Below, one piece after another: positions 8,402-16,614 of a stretch of DNA of 64,000 nt. The stretch is from the NCBI RefSeq assembly GCF_003129925.1, contig NZ_QFFN01000003.1, forward strand, positions 1-64,000. Direction: 5' to 3'. The notes under the pieces are model-generated. The model ran no database searches, was not told the origin of the DNA, and was given only the letters and a program-made list of their open reading frames with translations. Source of the stretch: Bifidobacterium catulorum (GTDB lineage: Bacteria > Actinomycetota > Actinomycetes > Actinomycetales > Bifidobacteriaceae). The position numbers and the translations under genes are program-made. How positions within the stretch are numbered: the first letter of the stretch is position 1; every line of letters starts with the position of its first letter.

Positions 8402-9832
8402 CTACCAGATGCCGATGATTTTCCACCATCCCATGCCGAGAGTGATCCATACGGCCACACAGACGATGCCGCACAGCAGCCCTATCTTCAGGAACTCGGG
8501 GGTCTTCACATATCCGGCGCCGTATATCAGGGCCGCGGGGCCGGAGGCGTAATGGGTCATCGCTCCGATCAGACCGGTGGTGCAGCCGAGCATGAGGGCG
8601 GCGGCAAGCGGCGGGGCTCCGGCGGCCACTGCCACGCCGAGGAACAGGGTATACAGGGCCACGGCCTGGGCGAGTTCGGCGGCGAACAGGTAGTGCATGA
8701 GGAAGTAGCAGACGGTGAGCAGCGCCAGCACGGCCATCCACGGCATGCCGGACGTGGCCCGCGCGATGATCTCCCCGGCCCATGCGGCCACGCCGAGGTC
8801 GTTGATCGGGGTGGCCATGCCGACCAGCACTCCGAAGAAGATGAGCGTGGACCAGGCGGAGGTGTTGGCCGCCATGTCCTTCCAGGTGATGATGCCGGAG
8901 ACGAGCAGCACTGTCACGCCGAGGAACGCGACGGTGGTGGCATTGATGCCGGTCATCGATCCGGTGGCCCACAGCACCAGCATGATGACGAACGTGGCGG
9001 CCATGATCCATTCCTTCACGCTCAGGCGTCCCAGATTCCTGAGTTCGGCGCGGGCGTCGCTCTGTGCGGTCGGTACGTGCCTGATGGTCGGCGGATACAC
9101 CTTGTATACCAGCGCCGGGATGATGAGCAGGCACAGTACGCCGGGGACGATGCCCGCGAGCGCCCATGTGCCCCAGCCTATGGTGACGTCGGAGTCGGCG
9201 GCGAGTTGGGCGACGACGGGGCCGGCGGCCATGGCGGTGGTGAACATGGCGGAGGTGACGGCGTTCACGTTGTTCGCCGTGATGGCCAGGTAGGCGCCGA
9301 TGCGGCGTCGTGACTCGTCGGATTCGGGGGTGGATCGTTGCACATCGCTGATGGAGGTGATGATGGGGAAGAGGATGCCGCCGAGGCGTGCCGTGTTCGA
9401 CGGGGTGGCGGGGGCGAGCAGCAGGTCGGCGGCGGACAGTCCGTAGGAGATGCCGAGTGTGGATTTGCCGAGCAGGCTGATGAACACGAGTGCGATGCGG
9501 CGGCCGAGTCCGGTCTTGACGAAGCCCTGGGCGATGAAGAACGCGGCGACGATGAGCCAGATCGATGCGCTGCCGAGCCCGGCGAACGCCTCGGTCTTCG
9601 GGTCCATGGCGCCGGTGAGCATGGCGACGGTCAGTCCGATGATGGCGATGGCGGACGTGGGCAGCGGCTGGAGGATGAGGCCGAGGATGGTGCCGAGGAA
9701 GATGGCGAGCATGTGCATGGCCCTGGGTTCGAGCCCTTCGGGCGGCGGTATGACGTAGATGGCGGCGGTGATGGCCACACAGACCGCGGCCTTGATGAGC
9801 TGGCTGGTTCGTTGCTTGGTTGCCTGCGTCAT
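8402..9832 (-). CDS. DASS-family anion:sodium symporter, probable malate/dicarboxylate carrier
   Basis: A 476-residue integral membrane protein with about 12 hydrophobic segments, of the divalent anion:Na+ symporter (SLC13/CitT) type. It starts MTQATKQRTSQLIKA, and AAAGGAG stands just upstream of this ATG, so longer reading frames are not needed. Family-like stretches include PTSAIAIIGLTVAMLTG, APATPSNTARLGGILFPI and SGPAALIYGAGYVKTPEFLK near the C-terminus. It diverges from a malolactic/malic enzyme gene across 307 bases, so malate or a related dicarboxylate is the likely substrate. Citrate, succinate or 2-oxoglutarate remain possible. An exact CRP-like site lies about 95 bases upstream of its start. 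Confidence 0.9.
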   Translation of the reverse strand: MTQATKQRTSQLIKAAVCVAITAAIYVIPPPEGLEPRAMHMLAIFLGTILGLILQPLPTSAIAIIGLTVAMLTGAMDPKTEAFAGLGSASIWLIVAAFFIAQGFVKTGLGRRIALVFISLLGKSTLGISYGLSAADLLLAPATPSNTARLGGILFPIITSISDVQRSTPESDESRRRIGAYLAITANNVNAVTSAMFTTAMAAGPVVAQLAADSDVTIGWGTWALAGIVPGVLCLLIIPALVYKVYPPTIRHVPTAQSDARAELRNLGRLSVKEWIMAATFVIMLVLWATGSMTGINATTVAFLGVTVLLVSGIITWKDMAANTSAWSTLIFFGVLVGMATPINDLGVAAWAGEIIARATSGMPWMAVLALLTVCYFLMHYLFAAELAQAVALYTLFLGVAVAAGAPPLAAALMLGCTTGLIGAMTHYASGPAALIYGAGYVKTPEFLKIGLLCGIVCVAVWITLGMGWWKIIGIW

Positions 9833-9925
9833 GATGCTCCTTTGCTTGACGTTGCTGGTGAACGGAACCGTGATGGCGACGTCGTCATCGTGCCGATTCA
9901 TGCGATGCCCCGAGCGTAGGAAAAA

Positions 9926-9941
9926 TGTGACGAGCCTCACA
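9926..9941. promoter_or_regulatory. CRP/GlxR-type palindromic site upstream of the anion transporter
   Basis: TGTGA, six bases (CGAGCC), TCACA: an exact match to the CRP/GlxR consensus, flanked by A/T runs. It lies 94 bases before the transporter ATG and about 200 before the enzyme gene, so it may serve either or both divergent promoters. Confidence 0.6.
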
Positions 9942-9993
9942 AATAAATCCCGCCAATATGGGGGCGGCTCGCCGACTTGTATGGTTGTGAACG

Positions 9994-10023
9994 TTGGGAT
10001 TTCAGGCGTGTTGCTCATATAGG
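9994..10023 (+). promoter_or_regulatory. candidate promoter of the malolactic/malic enzyme gene
   Basis: TTGGGA and TATAGG with an 18-base spacer. Transcription from about 10030 would give a leader near 110 bases that contains both hairpins at 10074-10112. Confidence 0.4.
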
Positions 10024-10073
10024 CATCGTTTATTTGTACGGCGCTTGCCATCTCCATAGGTTGGTAGACATCA

Positions 10074-10112
10074 GCCGGGCAGCGAAGCCCGGCCGCCGGC
10101 CATCGGCCGGCG
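10074..10112 (+). repeat. two adjacent perfect hairpins in the malolactic/malic enzyme leader
   Basis: The first is GCCGGGC/GCCCGGC with a 6-base loop (10074-10093). The second begins at the next base: CGCCGGCC/GGCCGGCG with a 3-base loop (10094-10112). They end 14 bases before the AAGGACGG ribosome binding site. They could stabilise the mRNA, attenuate transcription or mark a regulatory leader. There is no T-tract. Confidence 0.65.
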
Positions 10113-10139
10113 ATGACATCGAGACTAAGGACGGTAATC

Positions 10140-11762
10140 ATGACCGGAATGGAAACGCTGAGGAATCCCTTCGTCAACAGGGGCGCCGCCTTCACCGCCG
10201 AAGAGCGCATCGCCGCCGACGTGGATGGTCTGCTGCCCGCCGCCGTGCGGACGCTTGACGCGCAGGAGAAGATGATGCATGCTCGTTTCTCCGCCATCGA
10301 CGGCGATCTCGACAAGCGTCTGTATCTGATGGGTGTTGCCCGCGAGAACCGTGCGTTGTTCTATCACGGCATGGCCCGGCATCTGACCGAATACATGCCG
10401 ATCGTGTACGCGCCGACCGTCGCCCAGTCGATTCGGCAGTACGACAAGTACTATCTGGGCAGTGACGTGGCCTACGTGTCCATCGAACACCCCGAACGCA
10501 TCAAGGACGCGTTGCGCCAGTATGCGCAGGGTCGCGACATCGACCTCATCGTGGCCACGGACGGCGAGGGCATCCTCGGCATCGGCGACTGGGGCGCGCA
10601 GGGGGCGGAGATCCTCACCGGCAAGCTCGCCGTCTACACGGCGGCCGCCGGCATCGACCCCTCCCGCGTACTGCCGGTCATGATCGATGTGGGCACCGAC
10701 CGCAAGGAACTGCTCGACAACCCCGACTACGTGGGCAACCGCTTCCCGCGAGTGCGCGGCGAACGCTACGACGCGTTCATCGACGCGTTCGTCCACGACA
10801 GCCTCGAACTCTATCCGGACGCCCTGCTGCATTGGGAGGATTTCGGCCGTCCCACCGCCGCGCCCATTCTCGAACGGTACCGTCGCGAGGTTCTCACCCT
10901 CAACGACGACATCCAGGGCACCGGCGTGACCGTGCTCGCCGCGCTTGTGGCGGCGCGCAGGATCGCCGGCACCGGCTACGAGGACACGCGCATCCTCGTG
11001 TTCGGTGCGGGCACCGCCGGCGTCGGCATCGCCGACCAGCTCGTCGACGACATGGTGGTGAACGGCGGCATGGACCGTGCCGAGTCAATGGCCCGGGTGG
11101 CGTTGGTGGACCGCTATGGCCTGGTGCTGAAGGGGCAGGACGGCTTGACCGAAGGCCAGCGCAAGTATGCGCATGACCCGGCCGAATTCGCAGGCGTGGC
11201 CGATATCACCGACCTCGCCCAGGTGGTGGATGCGTTCCGTCCATCCGTGCTCATCGGCACCTCCACCCGGCCAGGCGCGTTCGACGAGCGCGTTGTGACC
11301 GCCATGGCCAGCCATGTGGAGCGGCCGCTCATCTGCCCGATCTCCAATCCGACCGAACTCGCCGAAGCCAAGGCGGCCGACGTCATCCGCTGGACCGACG
11401 GCAGGGCGTTCGTCATCACGGGAACGCCCTCCGCGCCCGTGGAATACAACGGCGTCACCTACCATATCGGCCAAGGCAACAACGCGCTCATGTACCCGGG
11501 GCTGTGCTTCGGCGCCATTGTGGGCAAGGCCCGGCTCATCAGCGACCGCATGCTGCTCGCCGGCGCCCACGCCATCTCCGACATGATCGACGTGGACCAG
11601 CCGGGCGCCGCCGTGCTGCCGCCGGTCAGCCGGCTCACCGAAATCTCCCGCAGGGTCGCCATCGCCGTGGCCGAACAGGCCATAGCCGAGGGGCTCAGCC
11701 GCGAACCGGTCGACGACGTGCCGGCCGCCGTCGAAGCCGCCACCTGGCACCCTGAAGACTAG
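10140..11762 (+). CDS. malolactic enzyme / NAD-dependent malic enzyme
   Basis: A 540-residue protein of the malic enzyme superfamily. Its closest recognisable relatives are lactic-acid-bacterial malolactic enzymes (L-malate to L-lactate and CO2): same length, start pattern LRNPFVNRGAAFTAEER, and blocks such as ATDGEGILGIGDWG, HWEDFGR, LNDDIQGTG and IGQGNNALMYPGLCFG. The NAD-binding loop FGAGTAGVGIAD is present. Malolactic and ordinary malic (pyruvate-forming) enzymes cannot be separated safely by eye, so the product may be lactate or pyruvate. The ATG at 10140 has AAGGACGG at good spacing. A divergent dicarboxylate carrier and a following LysR gene complete a malate-use cluster. Confidence 0.93.
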   Translation: MTGMETLRNPFVNRGAAFTAEERIAADVDGLLPAAVRTLDAQEKMMHARFSAIDGDLDKRLYLMGVARENRALFYHGMARHLTEYMPIVYAPTVAQSIRQYDKYYLGSDVAYVSIEHPERIKDALRQYAQGRDIDLIVATDGEGILGIGDWGAQGAEILTGKLAVYTAAAGIDPSRVLPVMIDVGTDRKELLDNPDYVGNRFPRVRGERYDAFIDAFVHDSLELYPDALLHWEDFGRPTAAPILERYRREVLTLNDDIQGTGVTVLAALVAARRIAGTGYEDTRILVFGAGTAGVGIADQLVDDMVVNGGMDRAESMARVALVDRYGLVLKGQDGLTEGQRKYAHDPAEFAGVADITDLAQVVDAFRPSVLIGTSTRPGAFDERVVTAMASHVERPLICPISNPTELAEAKAADVIRWTDGRAFVITGTPSAPVEYNGVTYHIGQGNNALMYPGLCFGAIVGKARLISDRMLLAGAHAISDMIDVDQPGAAVLPPVSRLTEISRRVAIAVAEQAIAEGLSREPVDDVPAAVEAATWHPED

Positions 11763-11830
11763 GCCGGATGCTCCTCGAACACCCCGCGTACAATGACAGA
11801 CACCAATGTCGTTGAACGCGGGGAGGCAAT

Positions 11831-12787
11831 GTGGCGTCGATAGAGAACATCCGCGACCTCGAACTGTTCCAGCTCGTCGCCGAACTCGGCAGCTTCACCG
11901 ACGCCGCTGCCGCGGCCGGCGTCTCCCAGCCCACCGTGTCCCAGGCGGTCAAACGCCTTGAATCCCGGCTCGGCGCCACCTTGCTGCAACGTAGGCGCTT
12001 CGGCGCAGGCGGAGGGCTGAGCCTCACCGGCGAAGGGCTTATCGTCGTCCGCCACACCGCCGCCATACTCGGTGAACTCGATGCGCTCGCCGACGACCTC
12101 GACGCCGCCCACATGCACGATGTCTACACCGTGGGACTGCCGCCCATCATCTCCGCCTATCTGCTGGGCGACGCCTCCATCGACATGCTTGCCGACCGAC
12201 TGCACGGCAGGATATCCGTGCAGTCGGTCGGCTCCACGCGTCTCATGGAGCAGATCGAACGTCATGACGTGGATTTCGGGGCCGTCGCCACCCTCGACGC
12301 CCTGCCGGACATCGGCGGTGTCCGATCGTTCAAACTCGCATCGTTCCCCTTCCGACTCACCTATTCGGCGGTCAACCCTCCGGAGATGCTCAGCGGGCGG
12401 AGCGGCTTCGACTTCGGTGACGAATCGTTGTTCCGCCACCTGCGGTTCGTCACGCTGGGAGGCGACTTCGTGCATTCCCAGGCGGTGGACGAATTCCTCA
12501 GGTCGCGCATCGACGTCACCCAGCTCATCGAAGTGGCCGACGTCAACACGATGAAAGCCATCATCGCCTCCGGTCTGGCCGTCGGTCTCATGGCATCCAT
12601 CGCCGTGGAGAACGACGACCGTCTCGCCACGTTGCCCGTGCACGGCGTCGAACTGCCCACGTTCGACGTCTACGTGTTCAACGACGAGACGCGTGACGCC
12701 CCCGGGCAGACGGGCGGACGCGGCGAGGGGGCCCAGGCGTTCCTCGACGTCATCGGACGACGGCTCGCCTCCGATGCGCAGGATTGA
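11831..12787 (+). CDS. LysR-family transcriptional regulator of the malate cluster
   Basis: A 318-residue regulator. The N-terminal winged helix is LysR-like: ELFQLVAELGSFTDAAAAAG, then SQPTVSQAVKRLESRLGATLLQR. The remainder is an effector-binding domain. In lactic acid bacteria MleR, also LysR type, controls malolactic genes, and position beside the enzyme suggests the same role here, with malate a likely effector. The GTG start at 11831 has GGGAGG four bases upstream. A TACAAT at 11789-11794 and an imperfect dyad (AATGACA/TGTCGTT, 11792-11813) in the 68-base gap suggest its own autoregulated promoter. Confidence 0.9.
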   Translation: MASIENIRDLELFQLVAELGSFTDAAAAAGVSQPTVSQAVKRLESRLGATLLQRRRFGAGGGLSLTGEGLIVVRHTAAILGELDALADDLDAAHMHDVYTVGLPPIISAYLLGDASIDMLADRLHGRISVQSVGSTRLMEQIERHDVDFGAVATLDALPDIGGVRSFKLASFPFRLTYSAVNPPEMLSGRSGFDFGDESLFRHLRFVTLGGDFVHSQAVDEFLRSRIDVTQLIEVADVNTMKAIIASGLAVGLMASIAVENDDRLATLPVHGVELPTFDVYVFNDETRDAPGQTGGRGEGAQAFLDVIGRRLASDAQD

Positions 12788-12828
12788 ACGGGCGCGGCGC
12801 ATATCATGCGGAGCGGGCATGACGGGGC

Positions 12829-12843
12829 ATGCATGACATGCAT
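12829..12843. repeat. 15-base palindrome upstream of the CMD-like gene
   Basis: ATGCATG-A-CATGCAT is a perfect dyad with a single central base, 37 bases before the start codon at 12881. It could be an operator. Confidence 0.4.
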
Positions 12844-12880
12844 TCGCGGCCCTCATGCTTTCGTGGTAAGAAGTTGAGGC

Positions 12881-13666
12881 ATGGCATTCGAATCATTCAG
12901 GAAGAAATACGACCAGCTCATGTCCGACAAGCGGCCGCTCGGCGAGACCGACCCCGAATTCGTGGACATGTTCAGCCGTTTCGCCTACGACGAAGTGGTG
13001 AGCGACCCCGACGCCAACCATCCCGACCTTGACGACCGCATCAGGTCCATGGCCATTCTCGCCGCGCTGATCGGCTGTCAGGGCCTTGACGAATACCGGC
13101 TCATGCTTCCCGCCGCACTGCGGACGGGAGTCACCCCGGTGGAGGTCAGGGAGATCGTCTACCAGGCGACCGCCTACCTCGGCATCGGCCGTGTCATGGG
13201 TTTCCTCAACGCCACCAATGACGTGTTCCTCGAACGGAGAATCCCCCTGCCCCTCGAACCGCAGGGCACCGTCGACGCCGACACCCGCATGGAGGCCGGC
13301 GAACGTGAACAGATGGCGATCTTCGGCGAGCACATGCGCGGATTCGCCGAAACCGGTCCCGCGGCGACCCGGCACATCCGCCGCTGGCTCGTCGGCAACT
13401 GCTTCGGCGACTACTATACGCGCGGCGGGCTCGACGTGCGCCGACGCGAGATGATCACCCTGTGCTTCTTGGCCGCGCAGGGCGGCTGCGAACCGCAGCT
13501 CACGGCCCATGTGAAGGCCAACGTGAACGTAGGCAACGAGCGGACGTTCCTCATCGCGGTCATCTCCCAGATCATGCCCTACATCGGCTATCCGCGCACG
13601 CTCAACGCATTGGACTGCGTGGACCGGGCGTGCGCGGGGACGGACGCCGACGGGAAAGGCGAATAG
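12881..13666 (+). CDS. carboxymuconolactone decarboxylase-like (AhpD-like fold) protein
   Basis: A 261-residue protein with two tandem all-helical CMD-type domains. The first spans about residues 45-115 (RSMAILAALIGCQGLDEYRLMLPAALRTGVTPVEVREIVYQ, in pieces) and the second about 170-250 (RRREMITLCFLAAQGGCEPQLTAHVKANVNVG). Members act as decarboxylases or as thiol peroxidase partners, but the CxxC pair needed for AhpD peroxidase chemistry is not visible, so function is open. TGAGGC precedes the ATG. It lies downstream of the LysR gene in the same direction and could belong to its regulon. Confidence 0.8.
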   Translation: MAFESFRKKYDQLMSDKRPLGETDPEFVDMFSRFAYDEVVSDPDANHPDLDDRIRSMAILAALIGCQGLDEYRLMLPAALRTGVTPVEVREIVYQATAYLGIGRVMGFLNATNDVFLERRIPLPLEPQGTVDADTRMEAGEREQMAIFGEHMRGFAETGPAATRHIRRWLVGNCFGDYYTRGGLDVRRREMITLCFLAAQGGCEPQLTAHVKANVNVGNERTFLIAVISQIMPYIGYPRTLNALDCVDRACAGTDADGKGE

Positions 13667-13667
13667 G

Positions 13668-15716
13668 CTACCGCCGGTCGTCTTCCTCATACCGCGCGAA
13701 CAGGGCGTCGGCGAGCGCGTCGAGCTCCTCGTCCGTGTAGTCGCGGTCGGCGTCGATGACGATCCCGTCGCCGGGATCGTCATCGTTGACCGGTGCCGCG
13801 GGTCCGTCTTCTCCGGTGGAGGTGGAATGTACGGGGGAGACCGGGCCGTCGATGAGAGGGTCGCCGTCATATCCATCGACATCGCATCCGTCGTCGGCCA
13901 GGGATATGAGCGTGCCGAACACGGACGGCAGCCGTTCGGCGACCTCCGACGCCGTGATCGGCCGACCCAGCAGACCGTAAGGGGCTTTCCCGCCGGCGAT
14001 GTGGACGCTCATCATATCGTGGAAGAACGCGACCGGGTCCTGCGCATCATAGACCACCGGTCGTGACAGCCCCTGTTGCGACGAGCCCGACGCCACGATG
14101 GCCGCCATGCCATGGATGTAGGCGCCGACCGCCGAATACACGGCCATCAGGTCGGGCAAGCGGTCGAGGGTCTCCGCGTTCTGCGCCAGCATCGAACCCA
14201 GCGTGCCGGCCAGCACGTCGCCTGAGCCCGCGGTGGCCAGCCAGGCCGGTCCGGCTCCGGCGACGAATACGCGGGGATTGCCTTCGCCGTCGTCCCCCAC
14301 CACAATCGTCGCCGCGCCCTTGAGCAGCACGGTCGCGCCGGTGAGGTCCCATGCGCGCAACGCATACTCCAACGGGGAGGCGAGCACCTGCGGCACGGTC
14401 ACCGGCTCATCGCGCTCGCTGATGAGCCGGGCCAGCTCGCCCGCATGCGGGGTGATGAGCACCTGGGACACGCAGCTCTCCGGCAGCAGGTCAAGCGCTC
14501 CGGCGTCCACCACTACCGGCGGCATCGCGTCGCTGCCCTGCGCATCGACGTCATAGTGGGCGAGCAGGGCGGCTATCGTTCGACGCTGCACGTCGGTATG
14601 GCCCTCGTTGTCATGGCCTTCGTCGGCCATGGCGTTCGGTACGCCCGACCCCACGACCCACGCCTGCACGTGGCCGGTGCCCATCACCGCCTCGGGCACC
14701 TCGCGCAGCACCATGTCGCCCGGGCGGGACGGGCCCACGTAGCGAATCATGCCCACGTTCGATCGCGCCGCGGCCAGCGAGGAGAGCACGGCGGCGCCGG
14801 GGTAGGCGTCCGAGCCGGTGACCAGCCCGGTCACGCCGCGCGAATACTTCGAATCGTCGATATGCGGCAGTCGTACCGACTGGGCCGCGGTCCTGGCGTT
14901 CACCGACTCGGCGACGGGGACGTGCCCCTCCGTGTCGAAGCCGAAGTCCACAAGCACCAGCTGGCCGCATACATACGCCGACGGCGGAATCAGCGCGCAC
15001 GGCTTGAGCGCGCCGAACATGACGGTCACGTCCGCGGGGATGTACGCACCGGGCAGGGTGCCGTCGTCCACGCCGATGCCGGACGGCGTGTCCACCGCAA
15101 GCACCAGGGGAAAGCCGTCGACGCCCTCGCCGCGGGGTGCCGCGAAGGTGGACGGCAACGCCCCGTCCTCACCGAGTTCGGCGGCGATATGCGCGGGGAT
15201 GCCGCGCAGCGCGCCGTGCAGGCCGATGCCGGTCATGGCGTCGATGACCAGATGAGCGCCCTCCGCGGCACTTAGGGCCTCCTCGAACAGGTCCACCGCC
15301 TCCCGGGCGTCCCGGGGACCGTCCGCGCCGGGAATCTCCGCGTCCGGATCAAGCACGATGAGGTCGGCGCCCTGCGCTCGCAACGCGGAGAGCCCGGCCT
15401 CGTGCAGGCTTCTCCCGGTCGCCACCACCGTCACGTCCACGCCCTCGGCGGCGAGCTCCGCCGCCGCGAACAATCCGTCGCCGCCGTTGTCGCCGCCTCC
15501 GGCCAGCAGCACGATCTTCGCCTCGTCAGGGGATATGTGCGCGCGGGCCATCATCCCACGGGCCGTCATGGCCGTGGCCGAGGCGGCCATGCGCATCAGC
15601 GGCACGCCCTCGTCCAGCAGGGGCCGTTCCATCGCCCGGACGTCATCCGAGGAGAACGCGGCCGAAATGAACTCGTCAAACATCTCGGCATCGTCATCAA
15701 ACAGCGTCGACATCAT
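13668..15716 (-). CDS. nnr: bifunctional NAD(P)HX epimerase / ADP-dependent dehydratase
   Basis: A metabolite-repair enzyme that converts damaged (hydrated) NADH and NADPH back to the normal cofactors. The N-terminal epimerase (YjeF_N) domain, about residues 10-255, carries LLAGGGDNGGDGLFAAAELA. The C-terminal dehydratase (YjeF_C, ribokinase-like) domain, about 265-600, carries TPHAGELARL and TAGSGDVLAGTLGSMLAQN. A 60-70 residue acidic tail follows that typical homologues lack. The start MMSTLFDDD has GGAAGG nine bases upstream, so reading frames that continue further are not used. The total of 682 residues is long for the family. Confidence 0.93.
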   Translation of the reverse strand: MMSTLFDDDAEMFDEFISAAFSSDDVRAMERPLLDEGVPLMRMAASATAMTARGMMARAHISPDEAKIVLLAGGGDNGGDGLFAAAELAAEGVDVTVVATGRSLHEAGLSALRAQGADLIVLDPDAEIPGADGPRDAREAVDLFEEALSAAEGAHLVIDAMTGIGLHGALRGIPAHIAAELGEDGALPSTFAAPRGEGVDGFPLVLAVDTPSGIGVDDGTLPGAYIPADVTVMFGALKPCALIPPSAYVCGQLVLVDFGFDTEGHVPVAESVNARTAAQSVRLPHIDDSKYSRGVTGLVTGSDAYPGAAVLSSLAAARSNVGMIRYVGPSRPGDMVLREVPEAVMGTGHVQAWVVGSGVPNAMADEGHDNEGHTDVQRRTIAALLAHYDVDAQGSDAMPPVVVDAGALDLLPESCVSQVLITPHAGELARLISERDEPVTVPQVLASPLEYALRAWDLTGATVLLKGAATIVVGDDGEGNPRVFVAGAGPAWLATAGSGDVLAGTLGSMLAQNAETLDRLPDLMAVYSAVGAYIHGMAAIVASGSSQQGLSRPVVYDAQDPVAFFHDMMSVHIAGGKAPYGLLGRPITASEVAERLPSVFGTLISLADDGCDVDGYDGDPLIDGPVSPVHSTSTGEDGPAAPVNDDDPGDGIVIDADRDYTDEELDALADALFARYEEDDRR

Positions 15717-15891
15717 CGTTTCCAGCCTTCCCGCCGGCTGTCGGGCGACGAATCTCGTCGCGACCGGCTCTTTGCCACACCATTGTCTCTCACTCCGCGG
15801 AGAAAAACCCGAAGGGCCGGCCGTGCGTCGTGTGGACATCCTCCATATCGGATAGGGTGGAGTTCCGACAGAACGGAGGAACGGACCAAGA

Positions 15892-16542
15892 ATGACATCG
15901 CAAGCCGTGCTCAGGGCCATGCGCGCCGAAGACATGCCGCAGATCGAGGACCTCGCCAGGAGAACGTGGAAATACGATGAGCGCATGCCGCCGCGCGAGG
16001 CCGCGCTGCTCGGACGCATTGACGCCTGCAACTGCCTCTCCCGGCGCACGTTCATGCGCGTGGCCGACATCGACGGCCGGGTCGCCGGCCTCATCGTCGT
16101 CGCCGACCGCCGCAACCCCAGGACCGACCTGCGTCTGGTCGCCCGGCAGGCGGTCGCGGGTCTCGGCCTGCTCGGCAGCGAGGAAGGACGGCAGGGGCTG
16201 CGCATGTTCGCGAGGTTCATGGCCGCCGACCGCGCCCTCGACCGCGACGCCCTCGACCAGGGACGGCGCTACGACGGCGAGATCGTGCTGTTCATCGTCG
16301 ACGACCGGTACCGCGGCCACGGACTGGGGAGGATGCTGTTCGACGCCGCCCTCGACCATCTGCGCGGGCGTGGCATCGACGATTTCTTCCTCTACACCGA
16401 CACCAGCTGCGACTACGGCTTCTACGACCACCGTGGTCTGGAGCGCCGCTGTTCCCGGACGGCGAGCTTCACCCTGGCGGGCGAGGACGTCTCCGAGGAG
16501 ATGTACATCTATGACGGTTCGGTCAGTCGTCTGACCGTCTGA
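15892..16542 (+). CDS. GNAT-family N-acetyltransferase
   Basis: A 216-residue acetyltransferase. The acetyl-CoA binding loop is in LFIVDDRYRGHGLGRMLFDAAL (about residues 132-153), followed by FFLYTDTSCDYGFYDHRGLER, the typical C-terminal strand and helix. The substrate is unknown. GGAGGAAC lies upstream of the ATG, with the spacing slightly long. It diverges from nnr across 175 bases. Confidence 0.85.
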   Translation: MTSQAVLRAMRAEDMPQIEDLARRTWKYDERMPPREAALLGRIDACNCLSRRTFMRVADIDGRVAGLIVVADRRNPRTDLRLVARQAVAGLGLLGSEEGRQGLRMFARFMAADRALDRDALDQGRRYDGEIVLFIVDDRYRGHGLGRMLFDAALDHLRGRGIDDFFLYTDTSCDYGFYDHRGLERRCSRTASFTLAGEDVSEEMYIYDGSVSRLTV

Positions 16543-16614
16543 CCGTACGCCCGTATGATGGCGGCCGGATCGTTTTCGGACGGTCCGATGGGTTCGATCA
16601 GGGAGGGATGGACC

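Larger units (their letters stand above)
9833..10139. other. divergent regulatory region between transporter and malolactic/malic enzyme
   Basis: 307 bases with no gene. In order it holds the ribosome binding site and leader of the transporter, an exact CRP-like site (9926-9941), an AT-rich stretch, a candidate rightward promoter (TTGGGA 9994-9999, TATAGG 10018-10023, spacing 18), two adjacent hairpins (10074-10112) and the ribosome binding site of the enzyme gene. The LysR protein encoded downstream is a natural candidate to bind here as well. Confidence 0.7.

Noticed and set aside
8228-9313. A 361-codon plus-strand frame opposite the anion transporter
   Set aside because: Gly, His and Asp-rich shadow. 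The minus-strand protein has a proper ribosome site and membrane helices.
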